Notes under the pieces: model-generated
Seen by the model: only the letters and a program-made list of their open reading frames with translations
Database searches by the model: none
Told to the model about the DNA's origin: nothing
From: Sorangium cellulosum So0157-2
GTDB taxonomy: Bacteria > Myxococcota_A > Polyangia > Polyangiales > Polyangiaceae
Reading direction: 5' to 3'
DNA: 64,000 bases
Assembly (NCBI RefSeq): GCF_000418325.1
Contig: NC_021658.1
Coordinates: 14,302,501-14,366,500, forward strand
Part shown: piece by piece, positions 17,043 to 26,596 of the stretch
How positions within the stretch are numbered: the stretch's first letter is position 1
How the letters are laid out: every line of letters starts with the position of its first letter
Translations under genes and position numbers: made by a program

Positions 17043-17627
17043 TCAGGCGGCCAGGCGCCACACGAGCGTACGCCACGCGCCGCGCTCGAAGATCTCCGGC
17101 CTTCGTCCGGCGAGGAGCGGCGCATACCGCGCGACGATCTCCGGGACGTCGGTGGACACGAGGCCCGAGAGGATCAGCGTGCCGAGCGGCGCCAGGCGGG
17201 CCGCGATGAGGGGGGCGAGCTCGGTGAGCACGTCGCGAAGGATGTTGGCCACGACGATGTCGAAGCTTCCATCCGGCCACGTCGTCGCGAAGCGCACGCG
17301 CGCCTCCACCGCGCTCCGCCGGGCGCTCTCCGCCGCGATCGCGATCGCCGCGGCGTCGATGTCGACCCCGAACGCCTCGCCGCCGAGCTTCGCGGCGGCG
17401 ATCGAGAGGATGCCGGTCCCGCTCCCGACGTCGAGGAGGCGGAAGCCGCCTCGCGGCGCGAACGCCGCGAGCGCCTGAAGGCACATCCGCGTGCTCTCGT
17501 GCCGGCCGTCGCCGAAGGCGTGGCTCGGGCCGAGGACGATGGTGCGCTCGTCGGCCTCCGCGTCCCACGGACCGGTGACCACGCGAAAGCGCGGCGGTAC
17601 GTCGACGATGGTCGGACGGTCGCTCAT
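17043..17627 (-). CDS. PrmA-like class I methyltransferase, short form
   Basis: This encodes 194 residues. SAM-binding motifs are LLDVGSGTGILSIAAAKLG, GVDIDAAAIAIA and the catalytic-loop-like FDIVVANILRDVL with LILSGL. These match ribosomal protein L11 methyltransferase (PrmA). At 194 residues it lacks the ~90-residue N-terminal substrate domain of full PrmA, but keeps the FGDGRHESTRMCLQAL approach helix. It may methylate L11 or a different protein. It converges with the cellulase gene and lies 43 bases downstream of the DUF4291 gene, possibly as an operon. Confidence 0.82.
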   Translation of the reverse strand: MSDRPTIVDVPPRFRVVTGPWDAEADERTIVLGPSHAFGDGRHESTRMCLQALAAFAPRGGFRLLDVGSGTGILSIAAAKLGGEAFGVDIDAAAIAIAAESARRSAVEARVRFATTWPDGSFDIVVANILRDVLTELAPLIAARLAPLGTLILSGLVSTDVPEIVARYAPLLAGRRPEIFERGAWRTLVWRLAA

Positions 17628-17670
17628 GCGTCGCCGAGGCCTGCCGCCGCGCGGACGGCCCTCCCGCCGT

Positions 17671-18342
17671 TCATCGACCTCGCTCCTCTCCGCCCGCCCA
17701 GCGCTCGAGCCCGACCCGCCTCGCCCCCTCCGCCTCCGCCGGCCAGTACACCTCTTCCCGCGGGATCACGAGCCCCGAGGTGCCGCGGCCCCTCAGCGCC
17801 TCTCGCTGCTCCGCCACGAGCTCCGAGATGTCCGCCACGCCCACCGTCCACTCCTCGGCGAACCGCCGCAGCGCCGCGCCGCGCATGCCGAGCTGGATCG
17901 CCCTCCGCGCGACCGGCGCGCCCGAGGGATGGTGGTCCGGGTCCCACTGGAGGCGCACGTCCGAGCGCTTCAGATCTCGATTCCACGCCTCCTGGCTCGG
18001 GTACAGCTCGGGAACGAAGCTCGACGGCACCGCGGCCGCGAGGATCGCGTCGAACCCCGCGCGCCGGAGGCGGATGGCGAGCACCGCCTCCTGGTCGGGC
18101 TTCGTGCCCCAGCCCGAGCGGTACATCATCCAGAGGAAGTTCGGCTTGATCCAGCTCATGCGGCCGAAGCTGAACTCCGGGCCTCCGAGGCGCTGGTGCA
18201 GCGCCGCGTGGCGCGCGATCGAGGGCCGGTACGCCTGGTAGACCACGATGGTCTCGGCGTCGAACTGCGCGAGGATGTGGCGCCCCGCGGCGGGCCAGCG
18301 GGCGGCCTGCGCAGCGTACGGCTCGAGAACCAGCTTCTCCAT
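17671..18342 (-). CDS. DUF4291 protein
   Basis: This encodes 223 residues from the ATG at 18342. Conserved landmarks of DUF4291 are clear: DAETIVVYQAYRPSIA, RMSWIKPNFLWMMYRSGWG, QEAVLAIRLRRAGFDAIL and VRLQWDPDHHP. The family occurs across bacteria and fungi without an assigned reaction; the many conserved aromatic and Arg/His residues suggest an enzyme. No signal peptide or TM segment is present. It may be co-transcribed with the methyltransferase gene downstream. Confidence 0.88.
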   Translation of the reverse strand: MEKLVLEPYAAQAARWPAAGRHILAQFDAETIVVYQAYRPSIARHAALHQRLGGPEFSFGRMSWIKPNFLWMMYRSGWGTKPDQEAVLAIRLRRAGFDAILAAAVPSSFVPELYPSQEAWNRDLKRSDVRLQWDPDHHPSGAPVARRAIQLGMRGAALRRFAEEWTVGVADISELVAEQREALRGRGTSGLVIPREEVYWPAEAEGARRVGLERWAGGEERGR

Positions 18343-18666
18343 CGCTCCCTCTCTCGTCCCTCTCCGGCGGCCGCCGGCGCGCCGACGTCGCTCGCGCGAG
18401 GTCCCCAGCATAGCGCACCCCGCGCTGCGGCGGAGGAATACCGGACCGTCCGCGGAGGGGCCCGTGGCGCGACTCCATCGGGGTCGCCAGGGGAGATGCA
18501 GGTGGTGGAGGTCGGTCGGCCTGCTCGCGCTCTCGCCGGGCGTGAGCGTCGTGCGCGCCTGCGCTGGCCTCCTTGACGAGGCGTCGTCGCCGCCGGATAC
18601 GCTGCCTCTCCACGATGAGCGCACCCGACGAGCCGCTCACGTCGCCGCTCGGCATGGGAGAAGGCA
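18343..18666. other. Divergent intergenic region
   Basis: About 320 bases between the divergent DUF4291 and zinc-ribbon genes. It must hold both promoters, but no clear -35/-10 pair stands out in the G/C-rich sequence. I see no repeat or gene. Confidence 0.4.
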
Positions 18667-19035
18667 ATGGCGTACGACGAGGTGCTCGACCAGGTCACTT
18701 GCCCAGAGTGCAAGGCGTCGTTCGAGATGACGACGCAGATCACGTTCGGGTACTGCCGGGGTCACCGATTGCGCCCCGGTGACGAGATCTTGTGGTGTGA
18801 CCCGCGCGGGCGTCGAGCGCCCCTGCTCGATCTCGACGAGAACCTGGGCGGCGAGCTGCTCGTTCCCGGCGCCGGCGACGAAGCCTGCCCGAGTTGCCGG
18901 GCCGTCCTCCCCAACGCTCACGTGCTGGAAAAGCGACGCTATATCGGAACGTCGAGCCTCAACTGCGGGACCTGCCCCGGGCTGGCAGAGCTTCCTTCCA
19001 TGCGATCCGATACCTTCCTGGAAAAGCGATGTTAA
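18667..19035 (+). CDS. Small zinc-ribbon-like hypothetical protein
   Basis: This encodes 122 residues from ATG 18667, with GGGAGAAGG just upstream. CxxC pairs at ~12-15 (CPEC) and ~79-82 (CPSC) plus later Cys residues suggest metal binding. The middle (RPGDEILWCDPRGRR, LLDLDENLGGELLVPGAG) is not a family I know. The last 12 residues are encoded by a ~90-bp repeat that recurs 1.6 kb downstream, so the natural C-terminus may have been replaced when the repeat arrived. Confidence 0.55.
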   Translation: MAYDEVLDQVTCPECKASFEMTTQITFGYCRGHRLRPGDEILWCDPRGRRAPLLDLDENLGGELLVPGAGDEACPSCRAVLPNAHVLEKRRYIGTSSLNCGTCPGLAELPSMRSDTFLEKRC

Positions 19036-19090
19036 CTCAACATATCATCCATGCATCCAAGGCGCCGCCCTGTACTCCACAGTTTGCGGG
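19000..19090. repeat. Degenerate ~90-bp direct repeat, left copy
   Basis: It starts ATGCGATCCGATACC and includes CATCCAAGGCGCCGCCCT and TTGCGGG. It matches 20649-20736 along its length with scattered mismatches and 1-3 base gaps. The copy overlaps the 3' end of the upstream small gene. Together the copies bracket the patatin gene and its spacers. Confidence 0.75.
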
Positions 19091-19242
19091 ATCTGCCGGG
19101 TACGGACGAGCGCGCGTGCTCGACGGAATTGAGCCTCGCTACCCCTACCACCATCATCGTGATACCATTTCACTGTGAGACTCGACGGCGCGAGGTCGGC
19201 TTGGAGCCATGGTTCTTGCTCGCTGTGGAGTGATGGAAGATC

Positions 19243-20586
19243 ATGCCAAAAAAGGGGGGCGTCATGTCAGATCATGACTTGTCGGATCAAGAGTACAAGG
19301 CTGCATACTGGGCCGGCTGCGAAGGCGTGCCTGAAGGTCGAGTTGCGCTCGTGCTGACCGGCGCGGGGGCCCGCGGCGCATATGAGGCCGGCTTTGTTTC
19401 CCGGCTGCTGCCCGAGCTCAAGCAGAGTCGGCCGAAGATCCTCGTCGGCACCAGCGCCGGCGCCATCAACGCAGCCCTGCTCGCGACGCTGGGCCACAGG
19501 ACCGCGGAGGACGTCAGCCGCGAGATCGTGGAACGCTGGCAACGCATCCACAAAGACATGGTCCTCGGGTCGGTCTGGGTCTCCTTGCTCCGCGCAGGCA
19601 TAAAATACGTCGCCAGCTTGCTGCTCGGCACGGAGGGCCCCAGGAGCTTGCTCGACACCAGTCCGCTGCTATTCAACCTCAAGAATCAAACTCTGATCGA
19701 TTGGGACATCATCAACGACAACATAAATAATATAAATGAAGATGAGGAGCCCTGTGTCGACGTGCTCGCGGTCGTCACGACCGAGAGCGGCTCGGGGAGA
19801 ACCAAGGTGTTCTACCAAACGCGTCGTGAAGACCTTGCGACGGTGTCGTCGGACGACCTGCGAGGCATCGACTACGTCCGCACCAGGTTGTCGCCAGAGC
19901 ACGTGCTGGCGTCGGCCGCGATCCCGGTCCTGTTCCCGCCGACCTTCATCGGCTCGCCGGCTCGCGGTCGCTTTTTCGTCGACGGTGGATTGCGCCTCAA
20001 CGCGCCGCTGACGCCCGCAATGGCGTTCCACGCCAATCACATCATCGTAGTCTCGACGGATTCGCGGCGGTATGGCTCGTCCGCAGCAGCGAGCATCCGC
20101 CGCTCACCATCGATGCAAGATCACATCTTGCAAATCATGCGCGTGATAACCTCCGACCGCATGGTCGAGGACGTTCGGGGGCTGCTGGAACAGAACCGGT
20201 TGCTCCTCAAGATTGCCAGGGACAAGATGGAACGTGGCGAGCTTCGGGAACAGGATCGCGTTGCGATCATCTTCGGCGGCCCGTCAGGGCAAGACGACGT
20301 TGGCTCCGTGGCGGCGAGAGCCCTGGAAGATATCCTGCGTGGCACGCGCAAGCTGAATCATCTCGATCTCAGCCTTCTGTACTGGCTGACCTCCGTGAAC
20401 CCGTACAGCCGTCCCGACGTGCTCAGCTATGTGCTTTTCGAGCCCGAGTTCATCAGCGCTGCCATACGGGCTGGCATTCAAGACGCCGATGAGCTCATCG
20501 AAGACAACCCGACTGAGCGAGAGCTCTGGACTGCGATGTGCCGGAGGTACGAAAAGAAAATAGAACGAGCTGAGGGGCACAGGTGA
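19243..20586 (+). CDS. Patatin-like phospholipase
   Basis: This encodes 447 residues from ATG 19243; ATG 19264 is a plausible alternative. The oxyanion loop GAGARGAYEAG, nucleophile motif GTSAG and catalytic Asp in DGG (FVDGGLRLNAPL) are all intact, so lipid acyl hydrolase activity is likely. The N-terminus has no signal peptide, which fits a cytoplasmic or peripheral enzyme or toxin-like effector. Base use is less G/C-biased than its neighbours (AAT, ATA, TTG, CAA codons, and an A/T-rich AACATAAATAATATAAATGAA stretch coding NINNIN). With the flanking direct repeats, this suggests relatively recent acquisition. Confidence 0.9.
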   Translation: MPKKGGVMSDHDLSDQEYKAAYWAGCEGVPEGRVALVLTGAGARGAYEAGFVSRLLPELKQSRPKILVGTSAGAINAALLATLGHRTAEDVSREIVERWQRIHKDMVLGSVWVSLLRAGIKYVASLLLGTEGPRSLLDTSPLLFNLKNQTLIDWDIINDNINNINEDEEPCVDVLAVVTTESGSGRTKVFYQTRREDLATVSSDDLRGIDYVRTRLSPEHVLASAAIPVLFPPTFIGSPARGRFFVDGGLRLNAPLTPAMAFHANHIIVVSTDSRRYGSSAAASIRRSPSMQDHILQIMRVITSDRMVEDVRGLLEQNRLLLKIARDKMERGELREQDRVAIIFGGPSGQDDVGSVAARALEDILRGTRKLNHLDLSLLYWLTSVNPYSRPDVLSYVLFEPEFISAAIRAGIQDADELIEDNPTERELWTAMCRRYEKKIERAEGHR

Positions 20587-21047
20587 GCGTTCGCCGCCTG
20601 GAGCGCTTGTCTCGCAGCCGCCTCGTGAGGGCTCTTCCTGTCGCGGTGATGCGATCCGATACCCCTGAAGCGTGACGCCAGTCCAACAAGTCATCCGTGC
20701 ATCCAAGGGCGCCGCCCTCACTCCGCAACCTGCGGGGCTCCGAGGACAGCCCTCATGACGCTGCGCCCCCCCGGGGCGGCCACCAGCGAGGTGTTCCAGG
20801 GGATGAGCGCGCCCCGCCGCGCGGGCGCCGGCGTCACCCCGGCAGCCCGCGCGGCGAGCGCAGGCCGCGCGCCCCTCCCGCGCTCGCCGCGGCGACCCCA
20901 GCCGGTATGAGAGACCATCACGGCGGCGAAGGTCGTTTGTAACGCTCCATCTGCTACACAGCCCTGCGCGGACGCGGGTGTGTTCGCGCGCGGGTGCAAA
21001 AATCCAGCGCTGGCGATGCCGGCGCCCTGATAGCGAAGGTGACAGCG
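20587..21047. other. Intergenic region containing the right-hand direct repeat
   Basis: About 460 bases between the patatin and PLA2-like genes. It contains the right repeat copy (20649-20736). The remainder is G/C-rich, and the short open frames in it lack support. No clear promoter is visible. Confidence 0.5.
20649..20736. repeat. Degenerate ~90-bp direct repeat, right copy
   Basis: It begins ATGCGATCCGATACC like the left copy, with matching blocks TCATCC, TGCATCCAAGG and CGCCGCCCT, and ends TGCGGG. The core AGGGCGCCGCCCT is itself a small palindrome (AGGGC/GCCCT). The copy is 63 bases past the patatin stop codon. Confidence 0.75.
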
Positions 21048-21734
21048 ATGGGAAGAGTCTTGCTGCGTCTGGTTGCGTTCGCCGCCGTGGGGGCCCTCGC
21101 GTTCGTGGGCTGTAGCGTGGAATCAGGCCCGGAGTCGGCCGGCGAGCCGCAGGCCGAGGAGGGCGCGGAGACGTTGACGGTCGAGCTGGAGGGCAGCGTC
21201 GCGCACGCCGTCCGGATCGATGCGTCGCAGGTCCGCGTCGACATCTACGATCGCGCCGGGGTCCTGCAGTTCTCGGCGGACTACCGCGCGATCGAGGGGC
21301 AGATGCCCTCGGTCGCGTGGACGCTCTTCCAGCCCGCGGCGGCGGGGGAGCCGGCCGCCGCGGCGGCGTCGGGCGCGCTCGAGGTCGAGATGGACGAGCT
21401 CCCGACGCTCGACGGCGCGGTCACCGGAGCGGCCCTGATCCACGCGCAGGTCTCCCGCGCCGACTCGAGCGAGGCGTACGACAACTGGGGGTGCGACCTC
21501 TTGCCCGGCGCGTACAACGGTATCGTCAGCTGCGGGACGAAGGGCGCCTGCTGCGACGTGCACGACGCGTGCTTCGCCACGTACGGCTGCAATGCCGGGA
21601 GCTGGACGAGGCCCTGGGACTATGCGTGGCAGTGCTCGGCGATCTGCAATGCCGGCGCCGTCGGTTGCTTCACGTCGCTGCACCCGGGGCCGAGCGAGTG
21701 CTGCTGGCTGGGCAACTGCGGCCAGCCGCGGTGA
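21048..21734 (+). CDS. Phospholipase A2-like lipoprotein
   Basis: This encodes 228 residues from ATG 21048. A lipoprotein signal (VLLRLVAFAAVGALAFVGC) precedes a variable acidic region and a Cys-rich C-terminal domain. That domain carries CCDVHDAC, which fits the phospholipase A2 signature with its catalytic His-Asp pair, plus several further Cys for disulphides. Bacterial PLA2-like proteins release fatty acids from phospholipids; activity here is inferred. The trypsin-like protease gene starts 28 bases downstream, so the two secreted enzymes may be co-expressed. Confidence 0.75.
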   Translation: MGRVLLRLVAFAAVGALAFVGCSVESGPESAGEPQAEEGAETLTVELEGSVAHAVRIDASQVRVDIYDRAGVLQFSADYRAIEGQMPSVAWTLFQPAAAGEPAAAAASGALEVEMDELPTLDGAVTGAALIHAQVSRADSSEAYDNWGCDLLPGAYNGIVSCGTKGACCDVHDACFATYGCNAGSWTRPWDYAWQCSAICNAGAVGCFTSLHPGPSECCWLGNCGQPR

Positions 21735-21761
21735 GGTGACGCCTCCGCCGGCGCCCCGTCC

Positions 21762-23087
21762 ATGACCGCGCGCATCGCACGAGGTCCGCTCGCGGCCGCC
21801 CTGCTCCTGCTGCATGGGGCGGGCTGCGCGCCCGCGGGCGACGACGCGCCGCCGAGCTCCGCCGAGGCGCGGCAGGAGGTGAGAAACGGCACGCCGGCGG
21901 CGGAGGACGCGGCCGTCGTCGGCATCGCCGTGGGCGGCGAGGTCGGTTGCACCGGCGTCCTGATCCGCCCGCGCGTGGTCCTCACCGCCGCGCACTGCCT
22001 CGTCGGCCATCGTCCGGACACGGTGCTCGTGGGCCCGTCCGCCACGGACGGGGTCCACGTCGGCGTGGCGCAGGCGTGGTCTTCTCCGGACTACCGGGCC
22101 GGCGCCGCCGATCACGACCTCGGCGCCCTGCTCCTGCGCGAGCCGCTCGACGCGGCGCCGATCCCGCTGAGCGCGCGGCCCCTGGCCGAGGAGGACGCCG
22201 GCCGGAGCGTCCGGTTCGTCGGGTTCGGGCGGGAGGATCCGGAGGAGCGCGGCGAAGGCCGGCGGATGCAAGGGACGGCCGTCCTCGGCGAGCTCGCCGC
22301 GCTCACGTTCTCCCTGACGCCCTCGCCCTCGAGCGCGTGCTCCGGCGACTCGGGCGGGCCCGTCGTCGGCGCCCGCGACGAGGGCGAGGTCCTCCTCGGC
22401 GTGATCTCGCGCGGCGACGAGGCGTGCGCCGAGCGCGCCAGCGCCGTCCGCGTCGACGCGCACCTCGGCGGCTTCATCGAGCCGCTGCTCGCGCTGATCG
22501 AGCAGACCGCAGGGCAGCCCGGCGAGCGCTGCGTGGAGGCGGACAACTGCGCCTCGGGGCTGTGCGTGGCGCCGGAGGACGCGCCGAGCTTCCCCTACTG
22601 CTCGCGCGCGTGCGAGGGACCGGCGGACTGCCCCGCTGCCATGCGCTGCGAGCGCGGCGGGCCGGGGCCGCCGCACTGCCGGTACACCGGGCCGAGCCCG
22701 GGCGCGATCGGCGCCGCCTGCGATCGCGACGAGGCGTGCGAGTTCGGGATGTGCGCGCGGTTCGACGGGGGAGTCGACGGGGAGGAGCGCCCCACGTGCA
22801 GCGCGCTCTGCTTCCCGGAGGATCCGGAGCCCTGCCCCCACGGTGGCGTCTGCTCGCCCCGGGTGGACGCGGCGCGCGCCCACGGCTGCAAGGCCGAGGC
22901 GCCCGCGCGTCCCGCGGCCGCGGGCGGCTGCGCTGCCGGGCGGGCCCTGCCAGGCGCCGCAGCCAGCCCGGGCTGGCGCTTGCTGCTCGCCGCGGGCGCG
23001 CTCTCCGTCGGCCTGCGCGCGTTGCGGCGCAGCGCCGCGCGCCGGCGAGGCGCGCGGCCGCGCCGGACCGGGCGGGGCGCGTGCTAG
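21762..23087 (+). CDS. Trypsin-like serine protease with Cys-rich region and MYXO-CTERM-like tail
   Basis: This encodes 441 residues. After a signal peptide (LLLLHGAGC), a chymotrypsin-fold domain spans ~40-250 with the triad His in LTAAHC, Asp in DHDLGAL and Ser in GDSGGP. Residues ~255-375 contain two Cys-rich modules (C-x5-CASGLC, CRYTGP, CEFGMC). The end reads GGCAAG, a hydrophobic stretch WRLLLAAGALSVGL, then an Arg-rich tail. That is the Cys/TM/Arg layout of the MYXO-CTERM surface-sorting signal of myxobacteria. I infer a surface-anchored predatory or processing protease. Confidence 0.88.
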   Translation: MTARIARGPLAAALLLLHGAGCAPAGDDAPPSSAEARQEVRNGTPAAEDAAVVGIAVGGEVGCTGVLIRPRVVLTAAHCLVGHRPDTVLVGPSATDGVHVGVAQAWSSPDYRAGAADHDLGALLLREPLDAAPIPLSARPLAEEDAGRSVRFVGFGREDPEERGEGRRMQGTAVLGELAALTFSLTPSPSSACSGDSGGPVVGARDEGEVLLGVISRGDEACAERASAVRVDAHLGGFIEPLLALIEQTAGQPGERCVEADNCASGLCVAPEDAPSFPYCSRACEGPADCPAAMRCERGGPGPPHCRYTGPSPGAIGAACDRDEACEFGMCARFDGGVDGEERPTCSALCFPEDPEPCPHGGVCSPRVDAARAHGCKAEAPARPAAAGGCAAGRALPGAAASPGWRLLLAAGALSVGLRALRRSAARRRGARPRRTGRGAC

Positions 23088-23097
23088 AGCTCCGCCC

Positions 23098-24027
23098 ATG
23101 GAAGCGCTGGATCTCCGCGCGGATCAGCTCGCCTCGGCGGTCGGCGCGCGGCCCGTTCTGCTGCTCGCGTTGCTCCTGACCGGGACGGTGGGGGTCCTCC
23201 TCGGGCTGGTCGCGGTCGCGCGCCTCTCCGAGCGCCACGCCCGCGCGCTGTGGGGGCGGGCCGCCGGGGCGTACCGCGCGGCGGCCGAGCACCCGATCAC
23301 GCAGCGGCTCTCCGCCCGGTTCCCCGCGATCGCGCGGGTGCTCCGCGATCTCTCCGCGTCCGAGTACCTCGTGATCCACCTCGGCCTCGGCCTCGCGCTC
23401 ACCCTGGCCGCGCTCGTCTTCGTCGCGATCGCGGAGGCGGTGAGCGGCGACGCGTGGATCGTTCAGGTCGACCTCGCGCTCGCGCGCGCCCTCCACGGGT
23501 CGTCGAGCAGCGCCGGCGTGACGGCGCTCGGCGCCTTCACCCACCTCGGCAGCGGCTGGGCGCTCACGGCGCTGGCGATCGTCGTGGCCGCGGCGTTGCT
23601 GATGCGGCGGCAGCGCGTCCTCGCGGTCGGCTGGCTGATCGCGCTCGCCGGGGGCGGGCTCCTCAACCAGGCGCTCAAGGCCCTGTTCGCGCGGCCGCGG
23701 CCGCTGTTCGACGAGCCGCTCGCGGTCGCCGCGGGGTGGAGCTTCCCGAGCGGACACTCGATGGGCACGTTCGTCACATTCGGCATGCTCTCGTACCTCG
23801 GCCTCCTGTTTCTCCGGACGCTCCGCGCTCGCCTCGCGCTCGTCGCGTTCGCGCTCAGCTGGACCGTGGCGATGGGCTTCAGCCGGATGTACCTCGGCGT
23901 GCACTACCTCAGCGATGTGCTCGCGGGGTTCGCCGCGGGCAGCATGTGGCTGGCCGTCTGCATCTCCGGGATCGAGGTCGCGCGGCGCCGGCCGGGCAGG
24001 GCCGGCGTCCAGCCGCTCCCGGCCTGA
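23098..24027 (+). CDS. PAP2-family membrane phosphatase
   Basis: This encodes 309 residues from ATG 23098. It has an N-terminal TM (LLLALLLTGTVGVLLGLVAV), a cytoplasmic loop and five or more further TM segments. All three PAP2 motifs are present: KALFARPRP (KX6RP), PSGHS, and SRMYLGVHYLSDV (SRX5HX3D). The family dephosphorylates lipid phosphates such as phosphatidate or undecaprenyl pyrophosphate at the outer face of the inner membrane. It follows the protease gene with only a 10-base gap, so it may be the last gene of that transcript. Confidence 0.92.
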   Translation: MEALDLRADQLASAVGARPVLLLALLLTGTVGVLLGLVAVARLSERHARALWGRAAGAYRAAAEHPITQRLSARFPAIARVLRDLSASEYLVIHLGLGLALTLAALVFVAIAEAVSGDAWIVQVDLALARALHGSSSSAGVTALGAFTHLGSGWALTALAIVVAAALLMRRQRVLAVGWLIALAGGGLLNQALKALFARPRPLFDEPLAVAAGWSFPSGHSMGTFVTFGMLSYLGLLFLRTLRARLALVAFALSWTVAMGFSRMYLGVHYLSDVLAGFAAGSMWLAVCISGIEVARRRPGRAGVQPLPA

Positions 24028-24042
24028 ACGGCCGCGGGCTCT

Positions 24043-24169
24043 CGGCGGCCCGCGCGGAACAATCAGTTCGGCATACTAACTTGCTTGTGGCCTGTGGCTC
24101 TCGGCGGTCCGCCCGTGTCGGCGGCCCGCGCGGGAACAATCCGTTAGGCATACTAACTTACTTGTGGCC
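24043..24169. repeat. Two ~50-bp direct repeats
   Basis: Copies at 24043-24092 and 24119-24169 share CGGCGGCCCGCGCGG, AACAAT, GGCATACTAACTT and CTTGTGGCC; a third partial start (CTCTCGGCGACCCGTGCGGGG) follows at ~24177. The A/T-rich GGCATACTAACTT core stands out against the G/C background. It lies in the 213-base gap before the Mop gene and may hold binding sites or a duplicated promoter region. Confidence 0.75.
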
Positions 24170-24240
24170 GTGAGGCTCTCGGCGACCCGTGCGGGGACGA
24201 TCGGACCGCTCGGCACTACGATCCCCGGGTGAGGGTGGAG

Positions 24241-24450
24241 ATGCAGATCAGCGGCAGGAACAAGATTCCCGGGAAGATCACGGAGATCGTGGTCGGCGAC
24301 GTGATGGCCAAGGTGGTGATGGAGGGGCCGGGAGGCACCGAGCTCGTCGCGGTGATCACGAGCGATGCGGTGAAGGAGCTCGGGCTCTCGGTCGGCAAGG
24401 AGGTGCAGGCGCTCATCAAGGCGACCGAGATCATGGTGATCGCCAAGTGA
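24241..24450 (+). CDS. Molybdopterin/molybdate-binding Mop (TOBE) protein
   Basis: This encodes 69 residues, the full length of the Mop family, with the canonical start MQISGRNKIPGKITEI. ATG 24241 was chosen over an upstream in-frame GTG at 24229 on that basis. The TOBE core (AKVVMEGPGGTELVAVIT, VKELGLSVGKEVQALIKAT) is intact; such proteins bind and buffer molybdate as oligomers in the cytoplasm. No molybdate transporter or molybdoenzyme gene is nearby in this window. Confidence 0.92.
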   Translation: MQISGRNKIPGKITEIVVGDVMAKVVMEGPGGTELVAVITSDAVKELGLSVGKEVQALIKATEIMVIAK

Positions 24451-24463
24451 CCGGCGCAGGCGG

Positions 24464-24489
24464 CGGGCCGGCGCGGGGCGCGCCGCCCG
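24464..24489. terminator. Bidirectional hairpin between convergent genes
   Basis: CGGG-C-CGGCGC pairs with GCGCCG-CCCG around a short G-rich loop (one bulged C). It sits in the 42-base gap between the Mop stop and the HtrA stop and has no T-run. It is a plausible shared terminator. Confidence 0.5.
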
Positions 24490-24492
24490 GGC

Positions 24493-26013
<1,521 letters not shown>

Positions 26014-26596
26014 GCCGGCGCGGTATTCATCTCCCGTGCCCTCGGGCGCCGCGCCCGGCCGCCGGCGCGGAACACGGCTGAGCTGGCCCGCGGCGCGAGG
26101 TGGTGGCGTATGCCTGTCCCTCCGCTCCGGAGCGAGCCGGAACGCCGAGGCCGACGGCCGACTCCGCCGCGGCGATTTGTCTCAAGCTCTCCCTGCTGAT
26201 CGCGGCGCTGTGGCACGAACGCCGCGCCGCGCGGGCGCGCCGGAACGCCGGCGCTGTCAAGCGCGAAGCCCTGCCGCGCTCGCCTCAGCAGCTCTCCGTC
26301 GACCCCCGCCAGCACCCTGCGTCGCGTCAGGTGCGTCATCCCTTCGCGCGGCTCTCGGCCTACGCGGGTAGGACGCACGCACGACGATCCCGGCGACCAG
26401 GAAAGGCCGAGGCAGCGAGGCGCGCCGAGCACAGCCGCACGGGCACGGCGAAACGTCGAAACGTCGAAACATCACGTCGAAACGTCAAAAACAACGAGGT
26501 GTGATTTGCCGCTAGAGGTGTGAGGCGCGTTTACGATATGGTGCATCCTAGCGCCGTTGGCCTCTGTTGAGCGCAACGTGCGTTATCGAGGTGGCT
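26014..26596. other. Divergent intergenic region with GAAACGTC repeats
   Basis: About 580 bases between the divergent HtrA and DUF4215 genes. I see no gene. Near the right end, GAAACGTC occurs in tandem at 26450, 26458, 26466 (GAAACATC) and again at 26479, about 110 bases before the DUF4215 start. The local A/T enrichment (26450-26545) suggests a promoter area. Confidence 0.5.
26450..26486. repeat. Iterated GAAACGTC 8-mers, candidate regulator sites
   Basis: Three head-to-tail copies (the third is GAAACATC) and a fourth after a 5-base break lie upstream of the giant Cys-rich lipoprotein gene. The regular 8-base spacing suggests a cooperative binding array, or a simple microsatellite; the sequence cannot decide which. 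Confidence 0.45.
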
